Positions 10,001 through 22,500 are shown, counted from the first letter of the stretch. The stretch is DNA of 64,000 nucleotides from Bacteroidetes bacterium HGW-Bacteroidetes-1 (GCA_002842755.1 PHDU01000006.1:1-64000), one strand, 5' to 3'. Translations and numbers: made by a program. The notes: generated by a model not told the origin, from the letters alone.

Positions 10001-10790
10001 TACTGACTTTGGATGTAGTGCTGATGACTCCATTTCAATCTCTATTTATCCGGTGACTCCAGTGTCTTTTTCGGGTTTGTCACCTGTTTATTGCGAAAAT
10101 GATCCTTCTGTTATACTGACTGGTAACCCTCTAGGAGGAATCTTTTTAGGTTCTGGTATGGTGACGAATCTTTTTAATCCTATCCTTGCAGGACCTGGAA
10201 TTCATGAGATTATTTATAAAATCACCAACGAGTTTGAATGCTATAGTGCGGATACGGTTTCCACTTTTGTAATTGCGTTTAACAAAACCATCAATCTTGG
10301 GCCAGACACGCTTTTTTGTCCCAATCAATCAATACTACTTGATGCCGGTGAGGGTTTTGCTGATTACCTTTGGTCAAACGGTCAAACAACACAGCAGATT
10401 GTTGTTTCCGGGTTGGATTATCCTGCGGGAACTTCCAGGAATATTGCTGTTGCCGGAATTTTCAATGGATGCACTGCCACCGGAAATGTTCATGTTACTA
10501 TTCGGGATGATTGTTTTATCGGGCTTGAGGAAAGGGCTGATCAACCACCTATCAGGATAGCACCTAACCCAAATACAGGAAGTTTTGATATACTATGGCT
10601 TTTACCAACCAATCAGGTTTCATTGAATTTATACGATTCAAAAGGGGCGGTTGTTTTAAATAAAAAAATTGCTGAAATTTCAATTTCTGATTTCACAAAT
10701 GTTACTTTGCCACAAAATTCTAAAGGGGTTTATTTGTTATCCGTAATGACCAATTTTTGGTCCTATACAACTAAAGTTATTGTTGAATAA
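7062..10790 (+). CDS. Secreted deacetylase-like/Ig-repeat protein with T9SS type A sorting domain
   Basis: A 1,242-residue protein starting at ATG 7062. A longer frame reaches 6948, but that part lies inside the preceding gene and would bury the signal peptide (MKNHQLRVV...LMAQ). Residues about 54-340 are a deacetylase-like domain paralogous to that of the gene at 3171: DFALSFHADDG (DDG 71-73) and NHGFTSD (154-160) recall NodB motifs 1 and 2, although the second histidine of motif 2 is absent. Then come Ig-like domains with paired cysteines, two of them near-duplicates (about 8650-9110). A region close to the C-terminal part of the giant protein at 13594 (YCENDPSV, GPGIHEIIYK, IRDDCFIG) precedes the type A domain (PNPNTGSFDI...GVYLLSV) at residues about 1168-1242. 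Confidence 0.85.
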   Translation: MKNHQLRVVTKGLVFLCCSLLFISKLMAQTGFKQPGIQFVMISFDQPPTNVTVQKAPLRYNKDFALSFHADDGIADLFTVGFPFFTGINTSGSNYPGLFYTDGCGNDISFKLSSSVFSYSGYNNEDMHQPDNGYGTVTWPQLSLMYQNGCAIFNHGFTSDAFTNPSYMAYSIRRNESFIRRELLTTTPGGVRTRVFVNPNGATDYTQAAFSEGYLVTFRMGSQAVIPDNGLDVNSFTNWNQPLEMNRKLAESVNVQQLADQLAANSTNGANFWMPVFTHRIIEDYPQNSFFSDFNYIANTYGKSGADNIWMTNEQEIIDYLQIGDATTVNYGISGNTLIITFSGNIPDDLRYYPLTLTVQADATITSINIAGGTNNSYAGVGQTQALINLEWNGFTLSDKTDLAESVVAIAEQDPTQYNALIAMDYVLMMPNGPLREALKNRLCAIEGVTFETGFCVTCEFNLGPDETICAGECLTLFAPEASGSTYIWNTGETTSSINVCPTETSTFYVQMTTADACIASDTIVITVLPAPVFDLGPDKSECRGETILIEGPVNSTYTYQWFANGSLLPETSATLEFILLENTFIRLDITVDNGCIASDILNVTLLPAPDFDLGPDRNGCQGETLHIEGPENPAYSYQWFADGSLLPDTNSYLEITLVDTVTIRLEVTGENGCSNSDSLVVHVWDVPTVNINPTSANLCVGETLDLTASAQFAQELLWWNGDSGTTNIFFAEEPGTFHLWVNATNGYGCTVADTAFVTVNPLPQFQLEIFEGSATICAGETVTLQVTILGQTVVDQIVWNVTDTISLNGQTTLYQDFLLTQTTSITATAITNQGCSDSKMLLFSVTPLPDITVTSDKEGCLGTVHTLEAVGGVQCAWYDAGGLIVNGYTITVEPQETKKYYAVVTGDSPTFCNATDSVLVTVYPLPIIDIVASSTTVCQGSPVTLVASGASTYEWSTNQIGSQITVNPQQDETYLVQGFTDFGCSADDSISISIYPVTPVSFSGLSPVYCENDPSVILTGNPLGGIFLGSGMVTNLFNPILAGPGIHEIIYKITNEFECYSADTVSTFVIAFNKTINLGPDTLFCPNQSILLDAGEGFADYLWSNGQTTQQIVVSGLDYPAGTSRNIAVAGIFNGCTATGNVHVTIRDDCFIGLEERADQPPIRIAPNPNTGSFDILWLLPTNQVSLNLYDSKGAVVLNKKIAEISISDFTNVTLPQNSKGVYLLSVMTNFWSYTTKVIVE

Positions 10791-11020
10791 TTCCATATTG
10801 GCAAGATGTTTTCTTTAATATGCCAGTGTATGGATTAAAACGCAATGCCAATAAATGAAAGAATCAAATTTATCCTTATTGAATTAGCTCATTTATTTTG
10901 GATTTGATCAAACAGAATACTTATTTTTGTTGATGGAATGCTAAAAAATAGTAAATAAATTTTGAGTTTTAGCGTAGAGCACTTACTTTTACCAGTCAAT
11001 TTTAAACCAAAGGCCAACGC

Positions 11021-12598
11021 ATGAAGCAATTGTACAATTCAATAGTAGGACTGACGCTGTTTTTTCTTTTGGCTTTTAGTGTGAAGGGAAATCTTTTGCA
11101 TGCTGAAAACCTTTCCAAAGACAACCTAGAGAAAGTGAAACTGTCAGTCAGCACTCAGGATGGTTTTCTTGGTCCTGATAAAACTATTTGTTTAAACGAA
11201 GAAGTAATTCTTGAGGCACCGCTTGCTTTCAGCTATGTATGGAGTACGGGTCAAACCACACGTTTTATAACCGTCAAACCACTTGTTGAAACAGATTTCT
11301 GGGTGAACATCATCGACCTTCAGAATCAGGTCCAGAAAGATACAATTCGCATTTTAGTGAATCAACTTCCGGATGTAATTATTTCTCCCACGAGCACACA
11401 GCTCCTTCCCGGTGAGGCGGTCTTGCTCACTGCCTCGGGTGCTAATAGCTATCTATGGTCAAACGGTGATGAGGGGAAACGTATTTTTGTTAGCCCTTCT
11501 TTACCTGAAAACATATTCTGGGTGGAAGGAACAAGCCTGGAAGGATGTAAAAGCCGTGCTATTGCAAATGTTGATGTTATTTACACGACCAATCCGTCTT
11601 TCGAAAGTGATCCCGTTTGCCTTGGTGACACCACTTTTTTTACGGCTAAAATTCTAACCAATGATACCATACTTTCTATTGAATGGGATTTGGACGAAGA
11701 TCTGATGTTTGATGATGGAACAGGACCTAATCAGAAAAAGTATTTTACTGGACCAGGTGAATGGCTGGTGGGTATAAAAGTAACAACCAAGTATAGCCCT
11801 ATTGCTCACATAAAGTATTTACCAGTGCAGGTTGGCGATGAGCCAAATGTAAATTTTGATTATTCAATTTCATGTGCTTTGAATCCCGTTCAGTTCAGCG
11901 ACAGGACTTCGGTGGGTGTAGGTGCAATTGAAAGCTGGAAATGGACTTTCGATGACGGACAGTCGTCAACATTGCAAAACCCAACTAAAACCTATCAGCA
12001 AAGTGGTATTTACAGCATAGCACTCGAAGTTACTTCATCTGTTGGATGTGTTGGTTCTTTCACACGTAACTACAATGCGGCTGCTCCTCCCATAGCAAAT
12101 ATTGCATTTTTTGACAATTCTCCTCTGCCCGAAAACATGATGTTGATGCTTTACCGCAACGACACATTAAAATTAAAGACAGTTGGAATCTATGATAGTG
12201 TTTTCTGGACCGGGCAAGTTAGGAGTAGTACCTTTAATGTTGTTCGGGCAGGTAATTACAATGTTACGGTTTACCGCAACGGATGTAGCAGCAGCAAGTC
12301 GTTTACTGTACAGCAAAACGAACAGCCCTATGACCCCAGCCTGAGAATCCAGAATTTTTTAACGCCAAATGGAGATGGATTCAACGATTTGTGGGAGATT
12401 GGCATTTTAAATAATATTCGTCCTGCCAAGGTTAGTATTTATACACGTTCCGGACTTCCTGTTTTAGAGACTACCAACTATCAGAATGATTGGGGAGGAT
12501 CTTACAACAATAATCCTCTTCCTGAAGGGTCCTATTTTTACGTGATTGAAGGCGCCAATGGTGAAGTTTTTAAAGGCACAATAACCCTACTGCGATGA
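11021..12598 (+). CDS. Secreted PKD protein with CHU_C (type B) C-terminus
   Basis: A 525-residue secreted protein with a signal peptide to about residue 28. It is paralogous to the second half of the protein at 3171: two Ig-like segments (LSVSTQDGFLGPDKTIC, then LPDVIISPTSTQLLPGE), two PKD-type domains (WDLDEDLMF, WKWTFDDGQSS) and the C-terminal CHU_C domain (LTPNGDGFNDLW, YTRSGLPVL, PLPEGSYFYVIE, TLLR). The deacetylase-like N-terminal domain of its paralogue is absent. The stop codon overlaps the next gene's ATG by 4 bp, as in the first module. By family knowledge it should be exported by the T9SS and held by the adjacent PorP/SprF protein. It opens the second copy of the module, after a 230-bp spacer. 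Confidence 0.87.
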   Translation: MKQLYNSIVGLTLFFLLAFSVKGNLLHAENLSKDNLEKVKLSVSTQDGFLGPDKTICLNEEVILEAPLAFSYVWSTGQTTRFITVKPLVETDFWVNIIDLQNQVQKDTIRILVNQLPDVIISPTSTQLLPGEAVLLTASGANSYLWSNGDEGKRIFVSPSLPENIFWVEGTSLEGCKSRAIANVDVIYTTNPSFESDPVCLGDTTFFTAKILTNDTILSIEWDLDEDLMFDDGTGPNQKKYFTGPGEWLVGIKVTTKYSPIAHIKYLPVQVGDEPNVNFDYSISCALNPVQFSDRTSVGVGAIESWKWTFDDGQSSTLQNPTKTYQQSGIYSIALEVTSSVGCVGSFTRNYNAAAPPIANIAFFDNSPLPENMMLMLYRNDTLKLKTVGIYDSVFWTGQVRSSTFNVVRAGNYNVTVYRNGCSSSKSFTVQQNEQPYDPSLRIQNFLTPNGDGFNDLWEIGILNNIRPAKVSIYTRSGLPVLETTNYQNDWGGSYNNNPLPEGSYFYVIEGANGEVFKGTITLLR

Positions 12599-13590
12599 TC
12601 AGAAAAGTAAAATATATGATATTGGGGCTTGTATGCTTTCTTTTTGGGAAAGCAGCGGTTGGTCAGCAGTTTCCGCTCACCAACCACTACCTTTTCAACC
12701 CTTACTCTCTCAGTCCTACTTTTGCCGGAAGCAAAGGCGCCGGCGAATTCTTCTTCAACTATAGAAAAGATTGGCTGAATTTTGCAAACAGCCCGGAAAC
12801 CTATCGTTTTAATACCAATTTTCATATTGGCAACAATATGTATCTGGGTGCAGAGGCCTTTATGGACCAGGTGGATATTTTTCAGCGATTCAAAGGCTCA
12901 TTGAGCTATACCTACCGTTTGCAGATGGCCGAAAATCAGTTTCTGCACTTTGGCATCTGGGGCAGCGTTTATCAGAATATAATCAATATTGACGATATCA
13001 GTGGCAACCTCAACGACCCGTTGATTCGAAATCTTGATCAGCTTTCGAAGATGACCTACAATGGTGGATTTAGTCTGATCTATTTTAACAAAGCTTTTAA
13101 TGTGGGATTTGGTATGCCCACAATAATGCGCACAAGAGACGCTTATCTGTTACAAAGTCAGGGTAATTTTGCCTTTGAACAGGAGTATCAGTTTCATATC
13201 TCCAATACTTTTAACCTTGGAGGCGATATTGGTTTAATGCCCTTTGTTGTGGTCCGGCGCACTTCAAACCAGCCTACCATCATTGATGCCTCAGCTACGT
13301 TTATATTTAGTAATCGATTCTGGATGAGCGCACTCTATCGCAACAGTCAGGTGCTTGCATTAGGAATAGGAGGGGAACTTTTCAATACCATGAATCTCAA
13401 TTATACCTATGAGCTTGGTATAGGAGGAATTCATTACCGCTCTGGCGGAACGCACGAAATTACGCTGGGCTTCAGATTTGGGCATTATGATGGCGATGTA
13501 CGTGAGATGAATCAGCCAAAACAGAAAAATAAAAGATATATGCTGCACGATTATCAGCAATTGTACGAACAAAAATACAGAAAGGACTAA
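12595..13590 (+). CDS. PorP/SprF family T9SS outer-membrane protein
   Basis: A 331-residue paralogue of the protein at 5951. It has a signal peptide (ending VGQ), then QQFPLTNHYLFNPYSLSPTFAG, NYRKDW, GNNMYLGAE, FGMPTIMRTRDAY and GGTHEITLGFRFG, all matching the family and the first copy. The C-terminal extension is about 40 residues and moderately basic. It starts in the ATGA overlap with the CHU_C gene and is followed after 3 bp by the giant Ig-repeat gene, so all three genes are probably co-transcribed and the protein is likely the dedicated outer-membrane partner of the preceding type B cargo. Confidence 0.9.
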   Translation: MIRKVKYMILGLVCFLFGKAAVGQQFPLTNHYLFNPYSLSPTFAGSKGAGEFFFNYRKDWLNFANSPETYRFNTNFHIGNNMYLGAEAFMDQVDIFQRFKGSLSYTYRLQMAENQFLHFGIWGSVYQNIINIDDISGNLNDPLIRNLDQLSKMTYNGGFSLIYFNKAFNVGFGMPTIMRTRDAYLLQSQGNFAFEQEYQFHISNTFNLGGDIGLMPFVVVRRTSNQPTIIDASATFIFSNRFWMSALYRNSQVLALGIGGELFNTMNLNYTYELGIGGIHYRSGGTHEITLGFRFGHYDGDVREMNQPKQKNKRYMLHDYQQLYEQKYRKD

Positions 13591-13593
13591 AGC

Positions 13594-16500
13594 ATGAAAC
13601 ACATATACAAAACATCAATAATATTGGCCATTGGCCTGTTGCTTCTGTCCTTTGGAGCCAATAAAGTGATTGGGCAGACAGTCACACTTACTCCAAACCC
13701 AAATCAATCCGAATATTGCGAGGGTTCTTCAATAGAATTTGAAGCTGCTGTTACTCCACCTGGCACCTATACGTACACTTGGACAATAGGCTCTGGTGCT
13801 CCAACAATAGGAACAGAGACATATAGTTATACTGTGCCTGTTGCTTCAATAGTATCTGAAACAATAATTGTAGAAATTAATAGCGGTACTGTTACAGACA
13901 CAGATACTTTTACTGTAAATATTGACCCTCTTCCAACAGCATCAGCCGGTGGATCGGCTACAATTTGTCAAAACTCAAGCTATACATTAACCTCAGGGCA
14001 AGCTACTGCCTCAAATGGTACAATATTCTGGACAGAAAATGGAGCAGGATCAATTACTTCAGGTGCGACAACTTTAACCCCAACTTATACTGCAGCCGCT
14101 GGTGATGCTGGTAATACAGTTATTTTGACAATGACAGTTACAAGCAATAATACTTGTGGAGCAGCTACGGAAACAGTTGTTTTTAATGTGAATGTAGATG
14201 AAACCCAAATTATAACACTTAATACAGGAAACAATATACAATCCGTTTGTAATAATACTACAATAGACAACATAACGTATTCTCTAAGTGGTGGTGCTTC
14301 AAATGTAACACTTTCAGGCTCTTTACCGCCAGGTGTAAATGGTGTTCTTGCAGGTACAACATACACTATTAGTGGTACCCCTGTCACGGCTGGAATTTAT
14401 ACCTACACTTTAACAACAACAGGAAACAGCTGCACCGGTGCTTCAGCCACAGGAACAATTACAGTTAAAGCTTTACCTGCAGTCAGTCTTTCACCTTCAA
14501 TAGAAACTATTTGTGAGGAAACACCTGTCTCCATAACAATGACTATTGAGTCAGGTGCAAACTGGGCTTGGTTTGACAGTTATCCCGGACCGGAGAAAAC
14601 CAGAATTTTTCCTTCTCTGCCAATTGGAAGCAATGATATTTACGTTACCGCATATAAAAATGGATGTCAAAATATTGCACATTCCTATATTACTGTGGTT
14701 GGAAATGTGACAGCAACTGTTTCTATTTCATCCAGTGATCCTGATAATATTGTTTGCGATGGAACCGAGGTTACATATACTGCCTCGCCTGTAAATGGCG
14801 GAGCATCTCCTGTTTATGAATGGTTTGTTAACGATGTTAGTCAAACAGGCGAAACTTCTGCACTTTTTGCATTTACACCTTCAAATGGAGATGATATAAG
14901 AGTTGAGATGGAATCAAGTTTGTGTAACAACGGCATAGCAATTTCCAATACAATATCGATGACGGTTAATGCAATTGTTGCACCTTCAGTAAGTATTAGC
15001 CCATCAGCAACCAATGTTTGTGCAGGAACGGAAGTTACCTATACAGCCATCCCGCAAAATGGAGGCACAAGTCCTTCCTATCAGTGGAAGGTTAATGGAG
15101 GAAATGTTGGACTGAATAATAATACATATTCATATTTTCCTGTAAACGGAGACCAAATTACCGTTGTAATGACTTCAAACCGTGACTGTATTACAACTCC
15201 AACAGCAACATCTGTTGCAATTACCATGATTGTAAATCCAATACTTACTGCCAGCGTAACGATAACTGTCAGCGATCCTGATCTTGAAGTTTGCGAAAAC
15301 ACACAAGTAACATTCACAGCAAACCCGGTAAACGGAGGAAATGCGCCATCTTATCAATGGAAAGTTAATAGTATTAATGTTGGAAGCAATAGCAGCGCTT
15401 ATTCATACATTCCATCAGATAATGATTTAATAACGGTGGTCATGACATCCAATGCAATTTGTGTTACAGGAAGTCCGGCCACTTCACCTGCTGTTCAAAT
15501 GACTGTTAACGATCAATTGATTGTGGGTGTTGGATTACAGGTTTCCGAAAATAATATTTGTGAAGGCGATAACGTCACCTTTACAGCTACTCCATACAAT
15601 GGAGGCGCTTCTCCCATTTATCAATGGAAAGTGAACGGAGTGAATAGTGGTGCTCCTACCACCAGTAATACCTTTGTTTTTACACCTTCTAATGGTCAGC
15701 AGATTTCAGTAATGATGACTTCAAACGAAACTTGTATCCTGAATACTACTGCAACTTCTGATCCCATAACAATGGTGGTTAATCCAAATGAAGTGCCGAC
15801 GGCAGTAATTTTTGCAACCAACACTGAAATATGCGAAGGAGAAGCTGTAGCATTTTCAGCTTTGATAACCAATGGAGGATCAACCCCTTTCTATCAATGG
15901 AAGGTGAATGGAATCAATGCAGGTACAAATAATCCTATTTTTACTTATACACCTGAAGATGGCGACATCGTTACAGTTCTTATGACATCAAGTCTTAATT
16001 GTGTAACAATTGAAACAGTTGAAGCGCAGCCCATTGAGATGACGGTAAATCCTTTACTTCCTGTTAGTGTTATTGTGAATGCATCTGAAAATAATGTATG
16101 TGCCGGAGAAGCAGTTACTTTTAGTGCGATACCCACAAATGGGGGAGTAACCCCTGTTTATCAATGGAAAATCAATGGAAGTAATGTGGGAATAAACACA
16201 AATACTTACACTTATGCCCCCGCCAATACAGACCAGGTGCATGTTGTAATGACTTCCAGCGAACAGTGCATTACCGGTAATCCGGCTACGGCCACTGCTG
16301 TTGTTATGAATGTGCTTCCTGCCCCTTCTGTAAATCTTACTTTTATTCAGGGTAGCACATCTGCTTGTGTAGGCGACTTAATCAAAATGACAACGGTTTA
16401 CAATGCGGCTTATACTTATACCTGGTTCAACGGAATTACACAAGTGAAAACAGGGCAGGGATCGGGAGCAAATTTATATGAATTCAATCTGAATGAAACA

Positions 16501-19500
16501 AGTACCATTAGAATCGAAGTCACACTTGGCGGCTGTATATTAGAAGATATTAAGACTATTGTTGCCAATCCTTTGCCTAATATTAATATTACTCCTGATA
16601 ACGCATCCATCTGTGAAGGACAGTCACTGACACTTACCCTGACTGGTATTTCAGGTACTACTTGGCATTGGATCAACCCTGATTATGTGTTGAATTATAC
16701 ACCAATAACAATATTTCCAGAATCAGGCGATCATATCTTTTCTGCAACAGCCACTAATTTCTTTGGGTGTATCAATACTGCATCCATTAGTGTTACAGTT
16801 TTACCCCTGCCTCAAGTAGCCATCACAGCACAAGGTGGGTTAAATGCTTGTACTAATGCCCCAAAAACGTATGAAGCAACCCAAAATCCAAATTATTCTT
16901 ACAAATGGTTTGTCAACGACCTTGAAATACCTGATACGGACAATTATATCTTCACTGATACACTTATAGGCACGACCCCAACAGAGATTAAAGTAGTAGC
17001 AACAGATGATTTGACAGGATGTGACAATGCAGATTCGCTGATGGTAAACCCGGTTCAGCCGCCTGTTTTGAATATGGTTGCAACCAGATTACAGCTTTGT
17101 CGCGGCGATCAAACCTATATCACGCTTTCCTCTCCCAGCACACCTCCGGTTTATTTTGCATGGGGTGATGGGTTACAAGGCAATGTACTTACACGTGGCT
17201 TTATTCCAACCCAGGATACAAGTATATGGGCTGAAGCTATCAATTCAACTGGCTGCATTACTCGAAAAACGGTTAATATCCTTGTAAGGGATACCCTCGC
17301 ATTTACGATTGCATCATCCATAGGAAATGATCCCGTTTGCGCTGGAACTGATGTAACTTTTACAGGCCCAACAGGTTTGAATTATACCTATCAATGGTTT
17401 CTTAACGGCGTTGCACAAGGGGGTGCTACCAGCCGTACTTTTATTAAAAGTTTCACCCAAAACACCCTGGTTAGACTGGTTGTTACAGATACCGTTGTAG
17501 GATGCTCCGGTTCGGCTATTAAAAACATTATCGTAAAAAATGCTCCTATTGTCGATCTTGGCCCTGATCAGGAAGTTTGTCAAAATTATATGGTTACGCT
17601 CGAAGGCCCTGTTGGCACCGGATATACTTTCAAATGGTTCAGAAATACAGAAACAACACCTATAAGCTTACAAAGGGTGCTCAATTTCCTCGTCCCTGCA
17701 GGTGTTACAACTTTGAGCCTAGAAGCTTCATCCGTTGAAGGTTGTACAACTTCTGATGCGATTCAGATTACATCAAAGGCGGTACCTGGAATAACCCTTG
17801 CAACCAATAATTCAGAAATTTGTTTGGAAGATAATGTGACCTTAACCGCAACCACAACTTCGGCTAATTCAGTTTTATGGTTTGATGGTTTAACCACATT
17901 TGGTCCGCATTTACGAAATATAGTTCCAAATATCGGTGATTCAACTTTTATATACTGGGCTCAGGCTGTCAATAGTATTGGATGTACATCGCGAGACAGT
18001 ATTACTGTATTGGTGAATAATCCGCCCATTGTTACCATTCAGGCTGTAGGCGGCTCCAATTCAGTCTGTGTCAATAGTTCAATTACCATACAGGGGCCAC
18101 AACAAACAGGATACAGTTATCAATGGTACATAGACGGATTACCCTTTGGAACAAACAGTTATCAAATTTCATTTGTTGTTACCGAAAATGTTGATATTAC
18201 GTTAAAAGTAACCGATGGTAATACTTGTTCTGCAACTTCTGCACCTTTAACTATTCAGGCAATAGATCTGCCGGGAATAGAAATCCTGCAGAGTGAAACA
18301 GATATTTGTCTTGGCGAATCGGTTCAGCTTACAATAAACCAGCAAAATATCAGCTACTATATTTGGGCTGATGGTTTGGGAGGCAATCAGCCAGTTCGCA
18401 GCTTCACGCCTGCAAATGTTGGCGTATTTAAGTTTTGGGCCAGCGGAGTTCACGCTGTTACCGGTTGTATTTCAACAGATACAGTTTCTGTGAATGTTCA
18501 TCCCATTCCGGTTGCTTTGATCAACCCCCCGGCACAAACCACCGTTTGTAGGGGGCAAAATGTTGTTCTGACCACAGCGGTGCTTCCAAACCATCAATAT
18601 AAATGGAGTATTAATGGCGATTCTGTTGCAGCAGGCGCTTCATATACATTTGCTGCTTTGCAGACAAGAACGGTTGTTCTCACCGTTAAGAATCAGTTTG
18701 GTTGCGTGAAAACAGACGAAATTGTTATTACAGTAGAAGACGCTCCCGAAGTTAATTTGGGTGGCAACCGACAGATTTGTACGAATTATTTGCTTGAACT
18801 GGCTGGTCCCAACGTAACCGGATATACCTATAAATGGTTTGTAAACAATGTGCAAATAGCTAATACTACTTATCAATATGCATTTATTGTTACACAGCCT
18901 GTTACAGTCAGGCTTGAAGCCACGGTGGGTAATTGCACGAGTAGTGATCAGATTACGGTTACTCCGCTTGAAGTTCCAGGAATTAATGTGACTGCAAACA
19001 ATTCTGAGATTTGTCTGGGAGAAACAGTAATTCTTCAGGTGAGTACAACTTTTGCTAATTCGTTCATTTGGTGGGATGGTCTCGGCGGCAATCTAACCAC
19101 GCGTTCGGTTGTTCCTTTGCAGGCTGACACCACGGTGGCATACTGGGCAGAGGCTATTAATGGAATCGGGTGTCGCTCACGTGATACAGTTTTGGTTCAT
19201 GTTAATCCTCTTCCTGAAGTGCCTTTGACTGTTGTAGGTGGTTCAAATGTAATTTGCTTTAATGGCACGGCAACAGTTGAGGGGCCACAACTGGAGGGAT
19301 ATAATTACGAATGGTTCATTAACGATTCCATCGTTGGAACAGATTTCTATCAACATAGTTTTGTTGTAACCTCTGATGTGGTAGTTAAACTCCGTGTGAC
19401 GGATGCCAATGGTTGTTTGAATACCAATCAGATTGCAGTTCTTGTGCTGAACCTTCCGGGAATAATACTCAGTCCTGATACATTGGAAATTTGTCTTGAT

Positions 19501-22500
19501 GAATCTTTCACATTAACAATCAACAATCAGTTTGTTAATTCATACAGTTGGTTCGATGGATTGGCAGGTAATCTACTTTCGCGCACATTTACCGCAAACA
19601 CCCCTGGATCATTTATTTACTGGGCTGAAGGAGTCAACAACTTTGGATGTGTTAGTCGTGATACAGCATTCATTACCGTACATCCTTTACCGAATCTTGT
19701 AATTCAATTGCCAGCCGGTGGAAACACTATTTGTCAGAATGAACCAATGGTTTTACAGGCATCACCAACATCAGGGTTCAATTATGAGTGGTATGTTGAT
19801 GGGGTACTGGCTGATACAAATGCATTATTCATTTTTATTGCAGAATCGGATGTTGAAGTAACCCTTATAGGTACTGATATCAATGGATGTCAGGCTTCGG
19901 ATGTTGTTGCAATAAATGTACTGGATGCCCCTGAAGTAGATTTAGGCGGAAACCAAGAGATATGTATTGGTTATATGCAAACCTTCTTTGGTCCAACTGA
20001 CGGGGTCTTTAACTATGCATGGTATGTAAACAATGTATTTGTAAGCACTGATTCGGCATATAGCATTATTGTAAATGAAAACATTATGCTTAAACTTGAA
20101 GTTGTTTCTGAAACCGGATGTTATGCATTCGATGAAATTACAATTACTTCTCTTGCTTCACCTGCTATTAATTTAACCCCGGATTCTATCGCTTTTTGTC
20201 TCGGCGAAACGGCAACAATTAGCCTTGCAACCGATGGCACCTCATACATTTGGTGGGATGGTTTGGGAACCAATGTCAGTACAAGAAGTTTCACGCCTTT
20301 AATAGGAGATTCAACCTATATCTACTGGGCTCAAGCTGTAAACTCCATTGGTTGCACAGCACGCGACACAACTTTTGTAACTGTTTTTAACCACCCGATC
20401 ATTGATATTAACATTCAAGGCCTTGCCAACACTTTCTGTTTTGGAACAGAAGCAACAGTTGTTGGTCCTGTTGTCGAAGGATATGATTACCAATGGTTTG
20501 TTAACAACCTTCCAACCGGAGATAATATTGACAGGCTGGTATTTACCGTCACTGGAAATTCTATGGTGAAGTTAGAAGTAACGGATACCAACGGATGTTT
20601 TGGTACGGATTCTGTAGCTGTATTTATGCATACTGCTCCAGGAGTGCTGCTCTCGCCTGATAGTCTGGATATTTGTATTGGTGAATCATTTACACTGACA
20701 ATTAATCCACAAAATGTACTTTCTTATGCCTGGTGGGACGGCCTTGCTGGAAATCAAACCAGTCGTACAATAACGCCTGTTATTGCTGATACTACTTTCA
20801 TTTATTGGGCTGAGGGCATAAATTCAATTGGGTGTATTTCGCGAGATACAGCCTATATCAGTGTGCATAGCCTGCCAGAGATTTCTATTCTTACACCGAT
20901 TGGAACTGCTATCTGCCAGGGTGATACCATGGTACTTCAAACACCTCTTGTGGAAAGTTATACCTATGAATGGATTGTAAACGACTTTATTGTTTCAACT
21001 GAATCAGAGCTTGCCTTTGTAGCTGAATCCAATGTAACTGTACTCTTGTCTATTACCAACGAGTTTGGCTGTGTAAGTACGGAAACTATTGATATTGAAG
21101 TATGGGTAAGACCATCCATAGATCTTGGAGAAGATGTTTTTGCCTGTCTTGACGAAGCACTTGTTTTTGAAGGGCCTCTAGGTGAAGGATTTACCTATGC
21201 ATGGTATTTAAATGGTGCGGCTACTGGCATAGTATCAAGTCAGTTTACATACTTGGTTGCAGATACTGTTTCTATCCGCCTGGATATGAATACGCAAAAT
21301 GGATGTTTTGCCAGCGATACTATTCTCGTTACTTCATTACTGACACCAAAAGTTGTCATCACTCCTTCTGCAGAAGAGCTATGTATGGGTGAGAGCTTGA
21401 CATTGACGGCCTCCACTACAGATGCAGTTAGCTTTGAGTGGTGGGATGGTTTTACAAGCCTCACACGCATTGTGACCCCAGACAATATTGGGATCAATTC
21501 ATATTGGGCTGAGGTAGTAAGTGTCGATAACTGCTCTTTCAGGGATAGTGTTTCTGTTGTGGTTCATCCAACACCTCAAATATTACTTTTAATTCAGGAA
21601 GGGGCTTCAACAATATGTGAAGGTGAATCAGTAACATTCTCCTTGCAGGAAACATCTGGTCTGGCAATTGATCATGTTGTTTGGAACCAGTCAATAACCG
21701 TTCCAATGGGCACAGATATCATTAAGTATTATACTTATACTTTCGAAGAAAGCATGTGGTTTTATGGTGAAATGGTAACGCTGAATGGTTGCTCTCTAAT
21801 GGACAGCATCTTTATTGAAGTTCAGCCTTTGCCCGAAATGACCATCAGTAATGATACAATTGTTTGCGCCGGACAACCGGTTGTGCTTCAGGCTACAGGC
21901 GGTAGTTCCTGCATCTGGATGGATGAAACAGGTATCATTGGTGCCGGCTATACGCTTCAGCTGGTTGCTACCACATCAAAAACTTACTATGCTACAGTTT
22001 ATGACAACAGCAATCTGAGTTGCTCAAGCATTGATAGTGTATTAGTGTCGGTTGAGCCTTTGCCGGTTTTGATACTTGAAGCTTCACAGCAAAATGTATG
22101 TGGTGGGACACCAATTGTACTGACAGCTCAGGGTGCTTCTGCTTATGTTTGGTCAACCGGACAAACTGGACCTACCATTACTGTTTTACCTATGCAGACT
22201 ACGATTTATACTGTTACAGGACTGAATGAACAGGGATGTATAGCCGAAAAGTCCATTGTAGTAAATATAATACCTTCACCAGAGGTAACCCTTACCGGAT
22301 TGAATCCTTTATATTGTATGAATGACGATCCATCGGTCCTAACCGGAACACCGGTTGGGGGCATTTTCACCGGGGCTGGTGTGGTTGGTGGAGTATTCCA
22401 TCCGGATCTGGCCGGAGCTGGTGCACATCAGGTGATTTATTCCTACATCAATCAATTTGGGTGCGTTGGATCCGATACACTTCAAACAACCATTGTTGTC

